This document shows positions 1 to 5,091 of a stretch of DNA of 5,091 nucleotides, in pieces. Numbering within the stretch: the stretch's first letter is position 1; each line of letters opens with the position of its first letter. A program made the position numbers and the translations under genes. The notes beneath the pieces were generated by a model. The model was not told the DNA's origin. It ran no database searches and saw nothing but the letters and a program-made list of their open reading frames with translations. The stretch lies in assembly GCA_900545035.1 (NCBI GenBank), contig UQXM01000126.1:1-5091 (forward strand). Direction: 5' to 3'. This stretch comes from an uncultured Fusobacterium sp. Its GTDB lineage: Bacteria; Fusobacteriota; Fusobacteriia; Fusobacteriales; Fusobacteriaceae.

Positions 1-563
1 ACTTTTTTTGTTTCTCCGGAAACTATAAGAGCATTTTTTAAAACTTTTGAAATTCCCTCTTCCTCTTTTTCAAATTCAATATAATAATCTGAAAAATTAA
101 TTCCGTTTCCCACAGGAGCAGCAAAAGCAGGATGTGCTCCCAAAGAGAAATACATCTCTTTATCTCCTAAGTTTTCCACTCTGTATTCAAGAGTAAGTTT
201 TCTTCCTTCAAGAATATATTTCATATAAAGCTTAAAATCAAAAGGGTATATTTTTTTTGTTTCTCCGTTTGAATGAAAAATAAACTCTATAAAATTCTCT
301 CCTTTTTCAAAAATTTCGTGGTCATAATCTCTTGCAAAACCATGACGGTTAGAAATCTTATACTCTTTCCCTTCAAAAAAATATCTGCCGTCTTTTAAAA
401 TTCCCACAAAAGGAAAAAGTACAGGAGAAGATTTTCCCCAAAATTTTGGGTCTTTTTGCCACATATATTCTTCACCTGTCTTAATATCTCTTATTCCTGA
501 AAGTTCTGCTCCATGTCCTGATATTTTTATTTCCAAATCATTATTTTTTAATATATAGTCCAT
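1..563 (-). CDS. Aldose 1-epimerase family protein (LacX/GalM-like), 3' end cut by window edge
   Basis: An open frame starts at ATG 563-561 and is still open at base 1, giving 187 complete codons. The start is supported by GGAG at 573-570, six bases upstream. The N-terminal region (about residues 15-80) reads like the LacX branch of the galactose mutarotase fold: GAELSGI at 18-24, W35/W42 in a QKDPKFWG context, PVLFPFVG at 47-54, and RHGFARD at 73-79. GAHPAF follows at 142-147. In characterised GalM proteins the His corresponding to H144 is the general acid, and H74 matches a substrate-binding His. The Asp and the catalytic Glu of the family lie further on and cannot be checked here. Family members are usually near 290 residues, so about a third is missing. 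The expected role is interconversion of alpha and beta anomers of a sugar or sugar phosphate in the cytoplasm; the substrate is unknown. It follows dnaK by 75 bp with a hairpin between. Family assignment is fairly sure, exact activity is not. Confidence 0.85.
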   Translation of the reverse strand, partial: MDYILKNNDLEIKISGHGAELSGIRDIKTGEEYMWQKDPKFWGKSSPVLFPFVGILKDGRYFFEGKEYKISNRHGFARDYDHEIFEKGENFIEFIFHSNGETKKIYPFDFKLYMKYILEGRKLTLEYRVENLGDKEMYFSLGAHPAFAAPVGNGINFSDYYIEFEKEEEGISKVLKNALIVSGETKK

Positions 564-584
564 ATTTATCTCCATATAAATTAA

Positions 585-613
585 TTGGGAATAGAGGCTT
601 ACTCTATTCCCAA
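585..613 (-). terminator. Hairpin after dnaK: possible weak terminator or 3' stabilising stem
   Basis: Bases 585-596 (TTGGGAATAGAG) are the exact reverse complement of 602-613, giving a 12-bp stem closed by the 5-nt loop at 597-601. It sits 25 bases after the dnaK stop codon, where an operon terminator would be expected. On the transcribed strand the bases after the stem are UUAAUUUAUAU, not an unbroken U-run, so termination may be partial. The other strand has no U-tract either. The ribosome binding site of the next gene lies only 11 bases beyond the stem. The structure is certain from sequence; its function as full terminator, attenuator or RNA-protecting stem is inference. Confidence 0.65.
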
Positions 614-638
614 CTAAACAGTTATACTTTAAATGTTA

Positions 639-2465
639 TTAGTCTACTATTTCAGCGTCTTCTATGTCATCATCTTTTTTTGCGTTTTCAGTAGAACCTT
701 GCTGACCAGCTGCACCGGCTTGTTGTTTTGCCTGAGCTTCTTTGTAAACTTCCTCAGCTAATTTTTGTGCTACTTTTGATAATTTTTCAATTGCTGCTTC
801 AATTGCTGCTTTATCTTCTTTATCTTTTACTTGTCTTAATTCTTCTAACGCTGCTTCAATTGCTTTCTTTTCATCTTCTGTTACTTTTCCTGAATGGTCT
901 TTTAAAGTATTTTCAGTAGAAGCGATTAACATATCTGCTTTGTTTCTTGTTTCTACCAATTCTTTGAATTTTTTATCTTCAGCTTCGTTAGCTTCAGCAT
1001 CTTTTTTCATTCTTTCAATTTCTTCAGATGAAAGGTTAGTTGATCCTGAAATTGTTACTGTATTTTCTTTACCAGTTCCTAAATCTTTTGCTGATACATG
1101 GACGATACCGTTTGCGTCGATATCAAATGTAACTTCGATTTGAGGGATTCCTCTTGGTGCTGCTGGAATTCCTTCTAGGTTAAATTCTCCTAATTTATGG
1201 TTGTCAGCTGCTTTTGCTCTTTCACCTTGTAATACATTGATAGTAACAGCCGGCTGATTGTCTACTGCTGTTGAGAATACTTGAGATTTTTTAACTGGGA
1301 TAGTTGTATTTTTCTCAATAATTCTTGTACATACTCCTCCAAGAGTTTCGATACCAAGTGATAATGGTGTTACATCAAGAAGCAATACATCTTTAACATC
1401 TCCCATTAAAACTCCACCTTGAATTGCTGCTCCTGCTGCAACCACTTCGTCAGGGTTGATTCCTTTATTAGGTTTTTTACCAAAGTAAGATTCTACCCAT
1501 TCCTGAACTGAAAGCATTCTTGTAGATCCTCCGACAAGTAATACTTCATCAATATCAGAAGGTGAAAGTCCTGCATCAGAAAGAGCTGTTCTTGTAGGTC
1601 CTTGAGTTGCTTCAACAAGATCTCTTGTTAAGTCATTGAATTTTGCTCTTGTTAATTTCATTTCTAAGTGTTTAGGTCCTGTTGCATCCATTGTGATGAA
1701 TGGTAATGAAATTTGAGCTTCCATCATTGTTGATAATTCTTTTTTAGCTTTTTCAGCTGCATCTTTTAATCTTTGGTATGCCATTTTATCATTTGAAAGG
1801 TCAATTCCTTGTTCTTTTTTAAATTCTGATACTAACCAATCAATTATTTTTGCGTCAAAGTCATCTCCACCTAAGTGGTTGTTTCCTGCTGTTGCAAGAA
1901 CTTCAATTACTCCGTCAGCAATTTCAAGAATAGATACGTCAAATGTACCTCCTCCTAAGTCAAATACAAGAACTTTTTCATCTTTGTTTTTGTCAAGTCC
2001 ATATGCAAGAGCTGCTGCTGTAGGTTCGTTTATAATTCTTTTTACTTCAAGTCCTGCAATTGCTCCGGCGTCTTTAGTTGCTTGTCTTTGAGCATCTGTA
2101 AAGTAAGCAGGTACTGTAATTACTGCTTCTTTTACTTCTTCTCCCAAGTAAGCTTCAGCATCTTTTTTAAGTTTTTTAAGAATCATTGCTGATATTTCTT
2201 GAGGAGTATAATCTTTTCCGTTAATATGTACTTTATAATCTGAACCCATGTGAGTTTTGATTGAAAGAACTGTTGAAGTAGGATTTGTTATTGCTTGTCT
2301 TTTTGCAATTTCTCCCACTATAATTTCTCCGTTGTCTTTTATATTTACAACTGACGGAGTAGTTCTAGCTCCCTCTGCGTTTGTTATTATACTTGCAGAT
2401 CCACCTTCCATTATTGCCACACAAGAGTTTGTTGTTCCTAAGTCAATACCTATAATTTTTGCCAT
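639..2465 (-). CDS. dnaK: Molecular chaperone DnaK (Hsp70)
   Basis: This complete 608-residue Hsp70 is the ATP-driven chaperone that binds exposed hydrophobic peptide segments in the cytoplasm, working with DnaJ and GrpE. Nucleotide-binding domain, about 1-355: IDLGTTNS at 7-14 (phosphate loop), VPAYF at 118-122, NEPTAAALAYG at 146-156, the second phosphate loop FDLGGGTFDVS at 168-178, and LLVGGSTR at 309-316. Linker DVLLLDVTPLSLG is at 359-371, followed by the beta-sandwich substrate domain (NTTIPVKKSQVFS 386-398, LQGER 412-416, DIDANGI 448-454). A helical lid follows about 478-575, then a Gln/Gly/Ala stretch and an acidic tail ending EIVD. The region near residues 70-95 lacks the insertion typical of proteobacterial DnaK. 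The ATG is supported by AGGAGG at 2480-2475, nine bases upstream. Odd point: residue 318 is Leu where the family signature has Pro. It is the third gene of the CIRCE-controlled operon and follows grpE by 75 bp. Confidence 0.98.
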   Translation of the reverse strand: MAKIIGIDLGTTNSCVAIMEGGSASIITNAEGARTTPSVVNIKDNGEIIVGEIAKRQAITNPTSTVLSIKTHMGSDYKVHINGKDYTPQEISAMILKKLKKDAEAYLGEEVKEAVITVPAYFTDAQRQATKDAGAIAGLEVKRIINEPTAAALAYGLDKNKDEKVLVFDLGGGTFDVSILEIADGVIEVLATAGNNHLGGDDFDAKIIDWLVSEFKKEQGIDLSNDKMAYQRLKDAAEKAKKELSTMMEAQISLPFITMDATGPKHLEMKLTRAKFNDLTRDLVEATQGPTRTALSDAGLSPSDIDEVLLVGGSTRMLSVQEWVESYFGKKPNKGINPDEVVAAGAAIQGGVLMGDVKDVLLLDVTPLSLGIETLGGVCTRIIEKNTTIPVKKSQVFSTAVDNQPAVTINVLQGERAKAADNHKLGEFNLEGIPAAPRGIPQIEVTFDIDANGIVHVSAKDLGTGKENTVTISGSTNLSSEEIERMKKDAEANEAEDKKFKELVETRNKADMLIASTENTLKDHSGKVTEDEKKAIEAALEELRQVKDKEDKAAIEAAIEKLSKVAQKLAEEVYKEAQAKQQAGAAGQQGSTENAKKDDDIEDAEIVD

Positions 2466-2540
2466 TCTAATCTGCCTCCTAATTTATCCATAAAATTTAA
2501 AAAATTATTTACAAAATTAAATTTATTTTATTGTTTTTAT
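2466..2540 (-). other. A/T-rich grpE-dnaK intergenic leader
   Basis: This 75-bp gap separates grpE from dnaK. Of bases 2481-2540, 56 of 60 are A or T. It ends in a strong Shine-Dalgarno AGGAGG (2480-2475). An A/T-only inverted repeat of 8 bp (2524-2517 with 2500-2493, 16-nt loop) is present but would be a very weak stem. A promoter-like pair TTGTAA (2514-2509) and TATGGA (2492-2487) with 16-bp spacing can be read, but in such A/T-rich DNA it carries little weight. It may help dnaK be translated, or its mRNA processed, separately from hrcA-grpE; that is inference. Confidence 0.4.
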
Positions 2541-3104
2541 TTATTTTTTACAAACTTTAACCATTGAAGGTCTTATAACTTTTCCCTTCATTTTGTAACC
2601 TTTTTGAAGCTCCATGATAATTTTGTTGTCCTCATGTTCTTCGCTGTTTTCCACCATTACTGCCATATGTTCATGTGGGTCAAATTCTGCATTTTCAGTA
2701 ACGATTTCTTCAACTCCTTCTGATTTCATAATATCTTTAAGATTTCCCAAAATCAGCTGAACACCTTTTACAAGTCCGTCAAAATCTTTTGTCTGAGATG
2801 ATGAAGATATAGCTCTTTCAAGATTGTCCATTCCGTCAAGAAGTTTTGTTATAATCTTTTCAGAAGCAAACTTTCTAAGTTCCTCCATTTCTCTCTCTTT
2901 TCTTTTTGTAAAGTTTTGGAAGTCTGCCTGTTTTCTCATATATGAGTTTTTCCAGTCATCAAGTTCTGCCTTAAGTTTCTCTATTTCCTCTTGGCAGTTT
3001 TCAGTTTTTGCTTCCTCTGCTGTTTCTTCTGTTTCCGCTTCAGGAGTTTCTATATTTTCTTTTTCCAATTCTTCGTTTAATCTTTCTTTATCCTGTGCTG
3101 ACAT
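2541..3104 (-). CDS. grpE: Nucleotide exchange factor GrpE
   Basis: This complete 187-residue GrpE is the homodimeric cofactor that opens the DnaK nucleotide-binding domain to release ADP; the family is also known as a thermosensor through its long helix pair. Residues 1-38 are acidic and low-complexity (many Glu and Thr), as in most GrpE N-termini. Residues 39-90 form the long charged helix with heptad character (EEIEKLKAELDDW, then YMRKQADFQNFTKRKERE at 55-72). The family core follows: LLDGMDNLERAI at 88-99, GVQLILGNLKDIMKSEGV at 114-131, FDPHEHMAVM at 141-150. The beta-domain closes with GYKMKGKVIRPSMVKV at 169-184. Length and order are normal. ATG 3104-3102 has AAGGAG at 3118-3113 eight bases upstream. 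The gene follows hrcA by only 12 bp, so the two are surely co-transcribed. Confidence 0.97.
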   Translation of the reverse strand: MSAQDKERLNEELEKENIETPEAETEETAEEAKTENCQEEIEKLKAELDDWKNSYMRKQADFQNFTKRKEREMEELRKFASEKIITKLLDGMDNLERAISSSSQTKDFDGLVKGVQLILGNLKDIMKSEGVEEIVTENAEFDPHEHMAVMVENSEEHEDNKIIMELQKGYKMKGKVIRPSMVKVCKK

Positions 3105-3112
3105 CTGTTCAA

Positions 3113-3119
3113 CTCCTTA
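3113..3119 (-). promoter_or_regulatory. grpE ribosome binding site overlapping the hrcA stop codon
   Basis: On the minus strand the bases TAAGGAG contain both the hrcA stop codon TAA (3119-3117) and the grpE Shine-Dalgarno AAGGAG (3118-3113). Ribosomes ending hrcA therefore finish on the grpE loading site, an arrangement that favours coupled translation of repressor and GrpE. The overlap is directly seen; the coupling is inference. Confidence 0.8.
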
Positions 3120-4154
3120 TTTTTTATTTATCTTATTTGTTTTATTTGTTAAAAGTTTTTCACTGTTTATTACTTTTTCAACCTCGTTGCTCACATATTG
3201 AATAAGCCCCATTGTTTTGGAATAAGGCATTCTCTTAGGACCTATAACTCCGATTATTCCTTTTGAATCTCCCTGTTTATATACAGAATATACAAAGCTG
3301 TAATCTTCAAGCCCTTTTATCGGAAGGTCATCTCCCAAAATTACATTTACATGCCCCTCTTTATTTTTTCTGGAACTTATTATCTCTTCAAAAATATCCT
3401 TGATATCTTTTTTATTGTTAAACATTTCAAGTGCATCCAAAACATCGCCGACATTTTTATCTTTGAATATGCTCGGAGAATTGTCTACAAACAGTCTTCC
3501 CTCAATATCCTGATATATTTCTTTTTCAATATCAGCATATTTTTGATGATTTGTTTTTATGAAACTTTCGATTTCATAACTTTTTATACTATTAGTCTTA
3601 ATTTTCTCATTTAAAGTTTTAGATAATTTTTCCAGCTCTTCTTTTGTTATCCCCTCTTCAAGTCTGATTTTTTTGGTTACAACACTTAAATCTTCTGTAA
3701 CAATAATAGCAAGAATAATATAATCATCTATATGTACAAGTTCTATTTTTTTTATTCTTTCTTTTCTGTAATCAGGCTCTATAACTATCGAAGCATAACT
3801 TGTAAGTCTTGACAGAAGAGATGAAGTCTGTTGTAAAATCCCGTCAAGTTCATTAACTTTTTTCTCATATTCTGTGTTTATTCTGTCTTTCTCTTCTCTG
3901 GAAAGTTTTTCTATTTTTAAAAGTTCACTCAGATAATATTTGTATCCCAAATCTGTGGGAATTCTTCCGGAAGATGAGTGTGTTTTTTCGATAAATCCTC
4001 TTTCTTCCAAATCGGACATTACATTTCTGATTGTCGCTGATGACAAATCAATATTATATGTTTTCACCAAAGTTCTGGAACCTATTGTCTCTCCAAATCT
4101 CAGATAAAAATCTATTATGGCATTAAGCACCAATTTTTCCCTGTCAGTTAACAT
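3117..4154 (-). CDS. hrcA: Heat-inducible transcription repressor HrcA
   Basis: This complete 345-residue HrcA is the dimeric repressor that binds CIRCE operators of chaperone operons and in known cases depends on GroEL to stay active. The winged-helix DNA-binding domain fills about residues 1-72, with the family-typical IGSRTLVKTYNIDLSSATIR (24-43), MSDLEERGFIEKTHSSSGR (46-64) and PTDLGYKYY (66-74). A helical stretch about 85-118 leads into the GAF-like dimerisation region (about 119-325). That region includes SYASIVIEPDY 119-129 and the C-terminal family motif GIIGVIGPKRMPYSKTMGLI at 299-318. The last 13 residues are a Lys/Asn-rich tail. Length is normal. It is the first gene of the operon and sits directly behind a CIRCE, so autorepression is expected. 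Two other ATGs just upstream (4164 and 4159) are out of frame and the 4159 one stops after three codons, which supports the chosen start. Confidence 0.97.
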   Translation of the reverse strand: MLTDREKLVLNAIIDFYLRFGETIGSRTLVKTYNIDLSSATIRNVMSDLEERGFIEKTHSSSGRIPTDLGYKYYLSELLKIEKLSREEKDRINTEYEKKVNELDGILQQTSSLLSRLTSYASIVIEPDYRKERIKKIELVHIDDYIILAIIVTEDLSVVTKKIRLEEGITKEELEKLSKTLNEKIKTNSIKSYEIESFIKTNHQKYADIEKEIYQDIEGRLFVDNSPSIFKDKNVGDVLDALEMFNNKKDIKDIFEEIISSRKNKEGHVNVILGDDLPIKGLEDYSFVYSVYKQGDSKGIIGVIGPKRMPYSKTMGLIQYVSNEVEKVINSEKLLTNKTNKINKK

Positions 4155-4164
4155 ATCATCTCAT

Positions 4165-4170
4165 CCTCCT
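4165..4170 (-). promoter_or_regulatory. hrcA ribosome binding site, next to CIRCE
   Basis: AGGAGG at 4170-4165 is a full-strength Shine-Dalgarno, ten bases before ATG 4154, slightly longer than usual. It decides the start, because the nearer ATGs at 4164 and 4159 are out of frame. The CIRCE inverted repeat ends at 4172, one base upstream of it. If folded in the mRNA, the CIRCE stem would lie directly against the ribosome binding site. Confidence 0.8.
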
Positions 4171-4171
4171 G

Positions 4172-4198
4172 TTAGCACTCATCATCTTAGATTGCTAA
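4172..4198 (-). promoter_or_regulatory. CIRCE operator (HrcA binding site), primary
   Basis: The inverted repeat has 9-base arms and a 9-base spacer. Read on the minus strand it is TTAGCAATC (4198-4190), spacer (4189-4181), GAGTGCTAA (4180-4172). It matches the established CIRCE consensus TTAGCACTC-N9-GAGTGCTAA at 17 of 18 arm positions; the single departure is in the left arm. An extra G-C pair extends it to 4171-4199. It begins a few bases after the expected transcription start of the promoter at 4237-4209 and ends just before the hrcA ribosome binding site, the classical position for blocking transcription of an hrcA operon. Confidence 0.96.
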
Positions 4199-4208
4199 CC
4201 ACAAACAT

Positions 4209-4237
4209 AATTTACTATATTTTTATTTTTTTGTCAA
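4209..4237 (-). promoter_or_regulatory. Predicted vegetative (sigma-70 type) promoter of hrcA-grpE-dnaK
   Basis: The -35 box TTGACA is perfect (4237-4232). A 17-base spacer follows, then TAAATT (4214-4209) as a fair -10 box. Transcription would start near 4202, at the edge of the CIRCE. A better-looking TATAGT hexamer (4219-4214) lies only 12 bases from the -35 box, too close to pair with it. The spacer and surroundings are almost all A/T, which typically strengthens promoters. This fits HrcA control of an ordinary housekeeping-sigma promoter. Confidence 0.75.
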
Positions 4238-4244
4238 CATTTTT

Positions 4245-4271
4245 TTAGCCATTTTTATCACTGAGTGCTAA
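4245..4271 (-). promoter_or_regulatory. Second, degenerate CIRCE-like operator upstream of the promoter
   Basis: Read on the minus strand this is TTAGCACTC (4271-4263), a 9-base spacer (4262-4254), then AATGGCTAA (4253-4245). The left arm is a perfect CIRCE half-site and the right arm keeps 6 of 9 bases, including the outer GCTAA, at exactly the canonical spacing. In total 15 of 18 arm positions match. It lies upstream of the -35 box, so the promoter is flanked by two operators whose centres are 73 bp apart. The exact spacing argues against chance; binding by HrcA is inference. Confidence 0.7.
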
Positions 4272-4282
4272 AAAATAATTTT

Positions 4283-4317
4283 AAAAAAAGCTGCTGCAAG
4301 CATACAGCAACTTTTTT
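4283..4317 (-). terminator. Rho-independent terminator of the upstream lipoprotein gene
   Basis: In the minus-strand RNA, GUUGCUG (4311-4305) pairs with CAGCAGC (4296-4290) over 7 bp including one U-G wobble, around an 8-nt loop. A run of six A (4317-4312) before the stem faces seven U (4289-4283) after it. It begins five bases after the stop codon at 4325-4323. On the plus strand the wobble becomes a C-A mismatch, so the structure favours minus-strand termination. It insulates the heat-shock operon promoter from readthrough. Confidence 0.9.
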
Positions 4318-4322
4318 AGATT

Positions 4323-5091
4323 TTATTCTTCAGCACCAAAAAGTTTTTTTATTCCTGTTTTTGGCAGGCTCAAAATTTCAAGTCCTTTTGTAACACCATA
4401 CATAAATATTTTTGTTCCATAACCTATATTTTCAGATGTACTTACTTCTTTTCCCTCATAAAGATTTCCGTTTTCGTTTGTATAATATCTTACCTGTGAA
4501 TTTGTATATCCCTCCATATGTTTTTCCAAAAACAAAGGACTGTTCACCGAAATTATATCAAGCTGCAAATCTCTTCTTCTTTCTTCAAAAAAGTTTTCGC
4601 GACAGTATTTTAAGTCCACATAATGAAGAGCATCCATTACATAATAATTTTCCTCTTCATTGGCTATTATATGAAGTTTTTTGTCCTGCATATTCCAAAT
4701 TATCTCTCCAAGAGTAACGGCTTCATCACTGTATCTTCTGATATCCGAATATCCGTCCTCTCTGATAAATTTTTTGTAAAACTCATTTGTCATCTTTTCA
4801 TAACTCTCAAAATTATAAACTATAAGTATCTTATTTTTATCTTTTAAAGCTCTCTTGTCATAAAAATGAAGAATTTTTTCCCTGCTGTCAATAATAAGCT
4901 CTCTGGGAATTCTTAATTTTTTGGCAATCAATTCTTTCTCTTCAACATCTGAAATGCTTTTATCAAGTTCCCTGCTCTGCATTATAAAGCTGACAAGGAT
5001 TTCTTCATTTTTTGGAATATATATGTATGTTCCCTCTGTTTTTCTGGGGCGCTGAACAATATTATCCGTACAGCCCCACATAAACAAAAGT
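4323..5091 (-). CDS. Uncharacterised probable lipoprotein, N-terminus beyond window edge
   Basis: The frame is open from the window edge to TAA at 4325-4323, leaving about 255 residues. I do not recognise the family. The first visible residues are LLFMWGC, with the Cys at codon 5072-5070. A hydrophobic run ending in Gly-Cys is the end of a lipoprotein signal peptide, so the true start lies a few dozen bases outside. TTG at 5087 and ATG at 5081 are possible starts, but neither has a ribosome binding site in view. After the Cys the chain is soluble, charged and Tyr-rich with no membrane segment, mixing probable helices (RELDKSISDVEEKELIAKKL) and short strands (KNKILIVYNF, KLHIIANEE). One further Cys occurs in LKYCREN, about 156 residues after the lipobox Cys. 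The residue after the lipid Cys is Thr, not Asp, which by the E. coli Lol rule would favour outer-membrane placement (inference). It has its own terminator and is not part of the hrcA operon. Confidence 0.75.
   Translation of the reverse strand, partial: LLFMWGCTDNIVQRPRKTEGTYIYIPKNEEILVSFIMQSRELDKSISDVEEKELIAKKLRIPRELIIDSREKILHFYDKRALKDKNKILIVYNFESYEKMTNEFYKKFIREDGYSDIRRYSDEAVTLGEIIWNMQDKKLHIIANEEENYYVMDALHYVDLKYCRENFFEERRRDLQLDIISVNSPLFLEKHMEGYTNSQVRYYTNENGNLYEGKEVSTSENIGYGTKIFMYGVTKGLEILSLPKTGIKKLFGAEE

Noticed and set aside
3..267. A 16-base direct repeat (TTTTTTTGTTTCTCCG) at 3-18 and 252-267 within the epimerase gene
   Set aside because: The two copies are in the same frame and encode the short stretch GETKK twice. 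In A/T-rich coding DNA with Lys runs this is easily chance, and nothing else around them is repeated.
621..649. A possible promoter for the epimerase gene using TATAAC (626-621) as the -10 box
   Set aside because: The bases 17 positions upstream read TAGTAG, a poor -35 box inside the end of dnaK, and transcription would start near the 5' side of the hairpin. Too weak to annotate.
2493..2524. An inverted repeat (AAATTTAA with TTAAATTT) in the grpE-dnaK gap as a terminator or attenuator
   Set aside because: The stem is only A-U pairs with a 16-nt loop and no U-tract follows in the right place. It is expected by chance in DNA this A/T-rich.
2824..3201. A 125-codon open frame on the plus strand opposite grpE, with similar plus-strand frames opposite dnaK, hrcA and the lipoprotein gene (for example 728-919, 2257-2493, 3351-3614, 4412-4717)
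   Set aside because: They lie antisense to well-identified or well-supported genes and give Ser/Phe/Leu-rich translations that mirror the opposite coding strand. They match no known family and are best explained as shadows.
4157..4164. ATG codons at 4164 and 4159 as alternative hrcA starts or a leader peptide
   Set aside because: Both are out of frame with hrcA. The 4159 one ends after three codons by running into TAA across the hrcA start, and the 4164 one touches the Shine-Dalgarno with no spacing.
5079..5087. TTG (5087) or ATG (5081) as the true start of the lipoprotein gene
   Set aside because: Neither start has a ribosome binding site in the bases visible, and either would cut off nearly all of the hydrophobic segment before the Gly-Cys. 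The frame remains open to the window edge, so the gene is treated as partial.

Overview
This is an A+T-rich bacterial window with every recognisable gene on the minus strand, so transcription runs from high to low coordinates. The gene order hrcA-grpE-dnaK, the A/T-rich codon use and the DnaK sequence all point to Fusobacteriota, probably close to Fusobacterium. The DnaK lacks the roughly 24-residue insertion in the nucleotide-binding domain that proteobacterial DnaKs carry. The phylum is an inference from remembered family sequences; no search was run.

Layout in the direction of transcription. (1) 5091-4323: the 3' part of a gene for a protein I do not recognise. It is probably a lipoprotein whose signal peptide starts beyond the window edge, and a clear intrinsic terminator follows it. 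(2) 4283-4155: the control region of the heat-shock operon. It has a TTGACA-type promoter, a near-perfect CIRCE operator just downstream at the expected transcription start, and a second, degenerate CIRCE upstream of the -35 box. (3) 4154-3117: hrcA, the repressor that binds CIRCE. (4) 3104-2541: grpE, the nucleotide exchange factor, whose Shine-Dalgarno overlaps the hrcA stop codon. (5) 2465-639: dnaK, the Hsp70 chaperone, preceded by a very A/T-rich 75-bp gap. (6) 613-585: a perfect 12-bp stem with a 5-nt loop and a weak U-tract. (7) 563-1: the 5' two-thirds of an aldose 1-epimerase-like (LacX/GalM family) gene, cut by the window edge. It has a good ribosome binding site but no convincing promoter of its own.

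How the parts work together: HrcA is expected to repress its own operon through CIRCE. When unfolded protein occupies the chaperones HrcA loses activity, and DnaK with its exchange factor GrpE is made. dnaJ does not follow dnaK directly here. No mobile element, CRISPR array, tRNA or rRNA was seen. No gene-free stretch exceeds 300 bases; the longest gap is 4155-4322 and is filled by the operators, promoter and terminator. I found no wholly new system. The points most worth a second look are the paired CIRCE elements, the sugar-epimerase gene behind a leaky-looking hairpin at the end of the heat-shock operon, the unidentified lipoprotein, and a Pro-to-Leu departure in a conserved DnaK motif.
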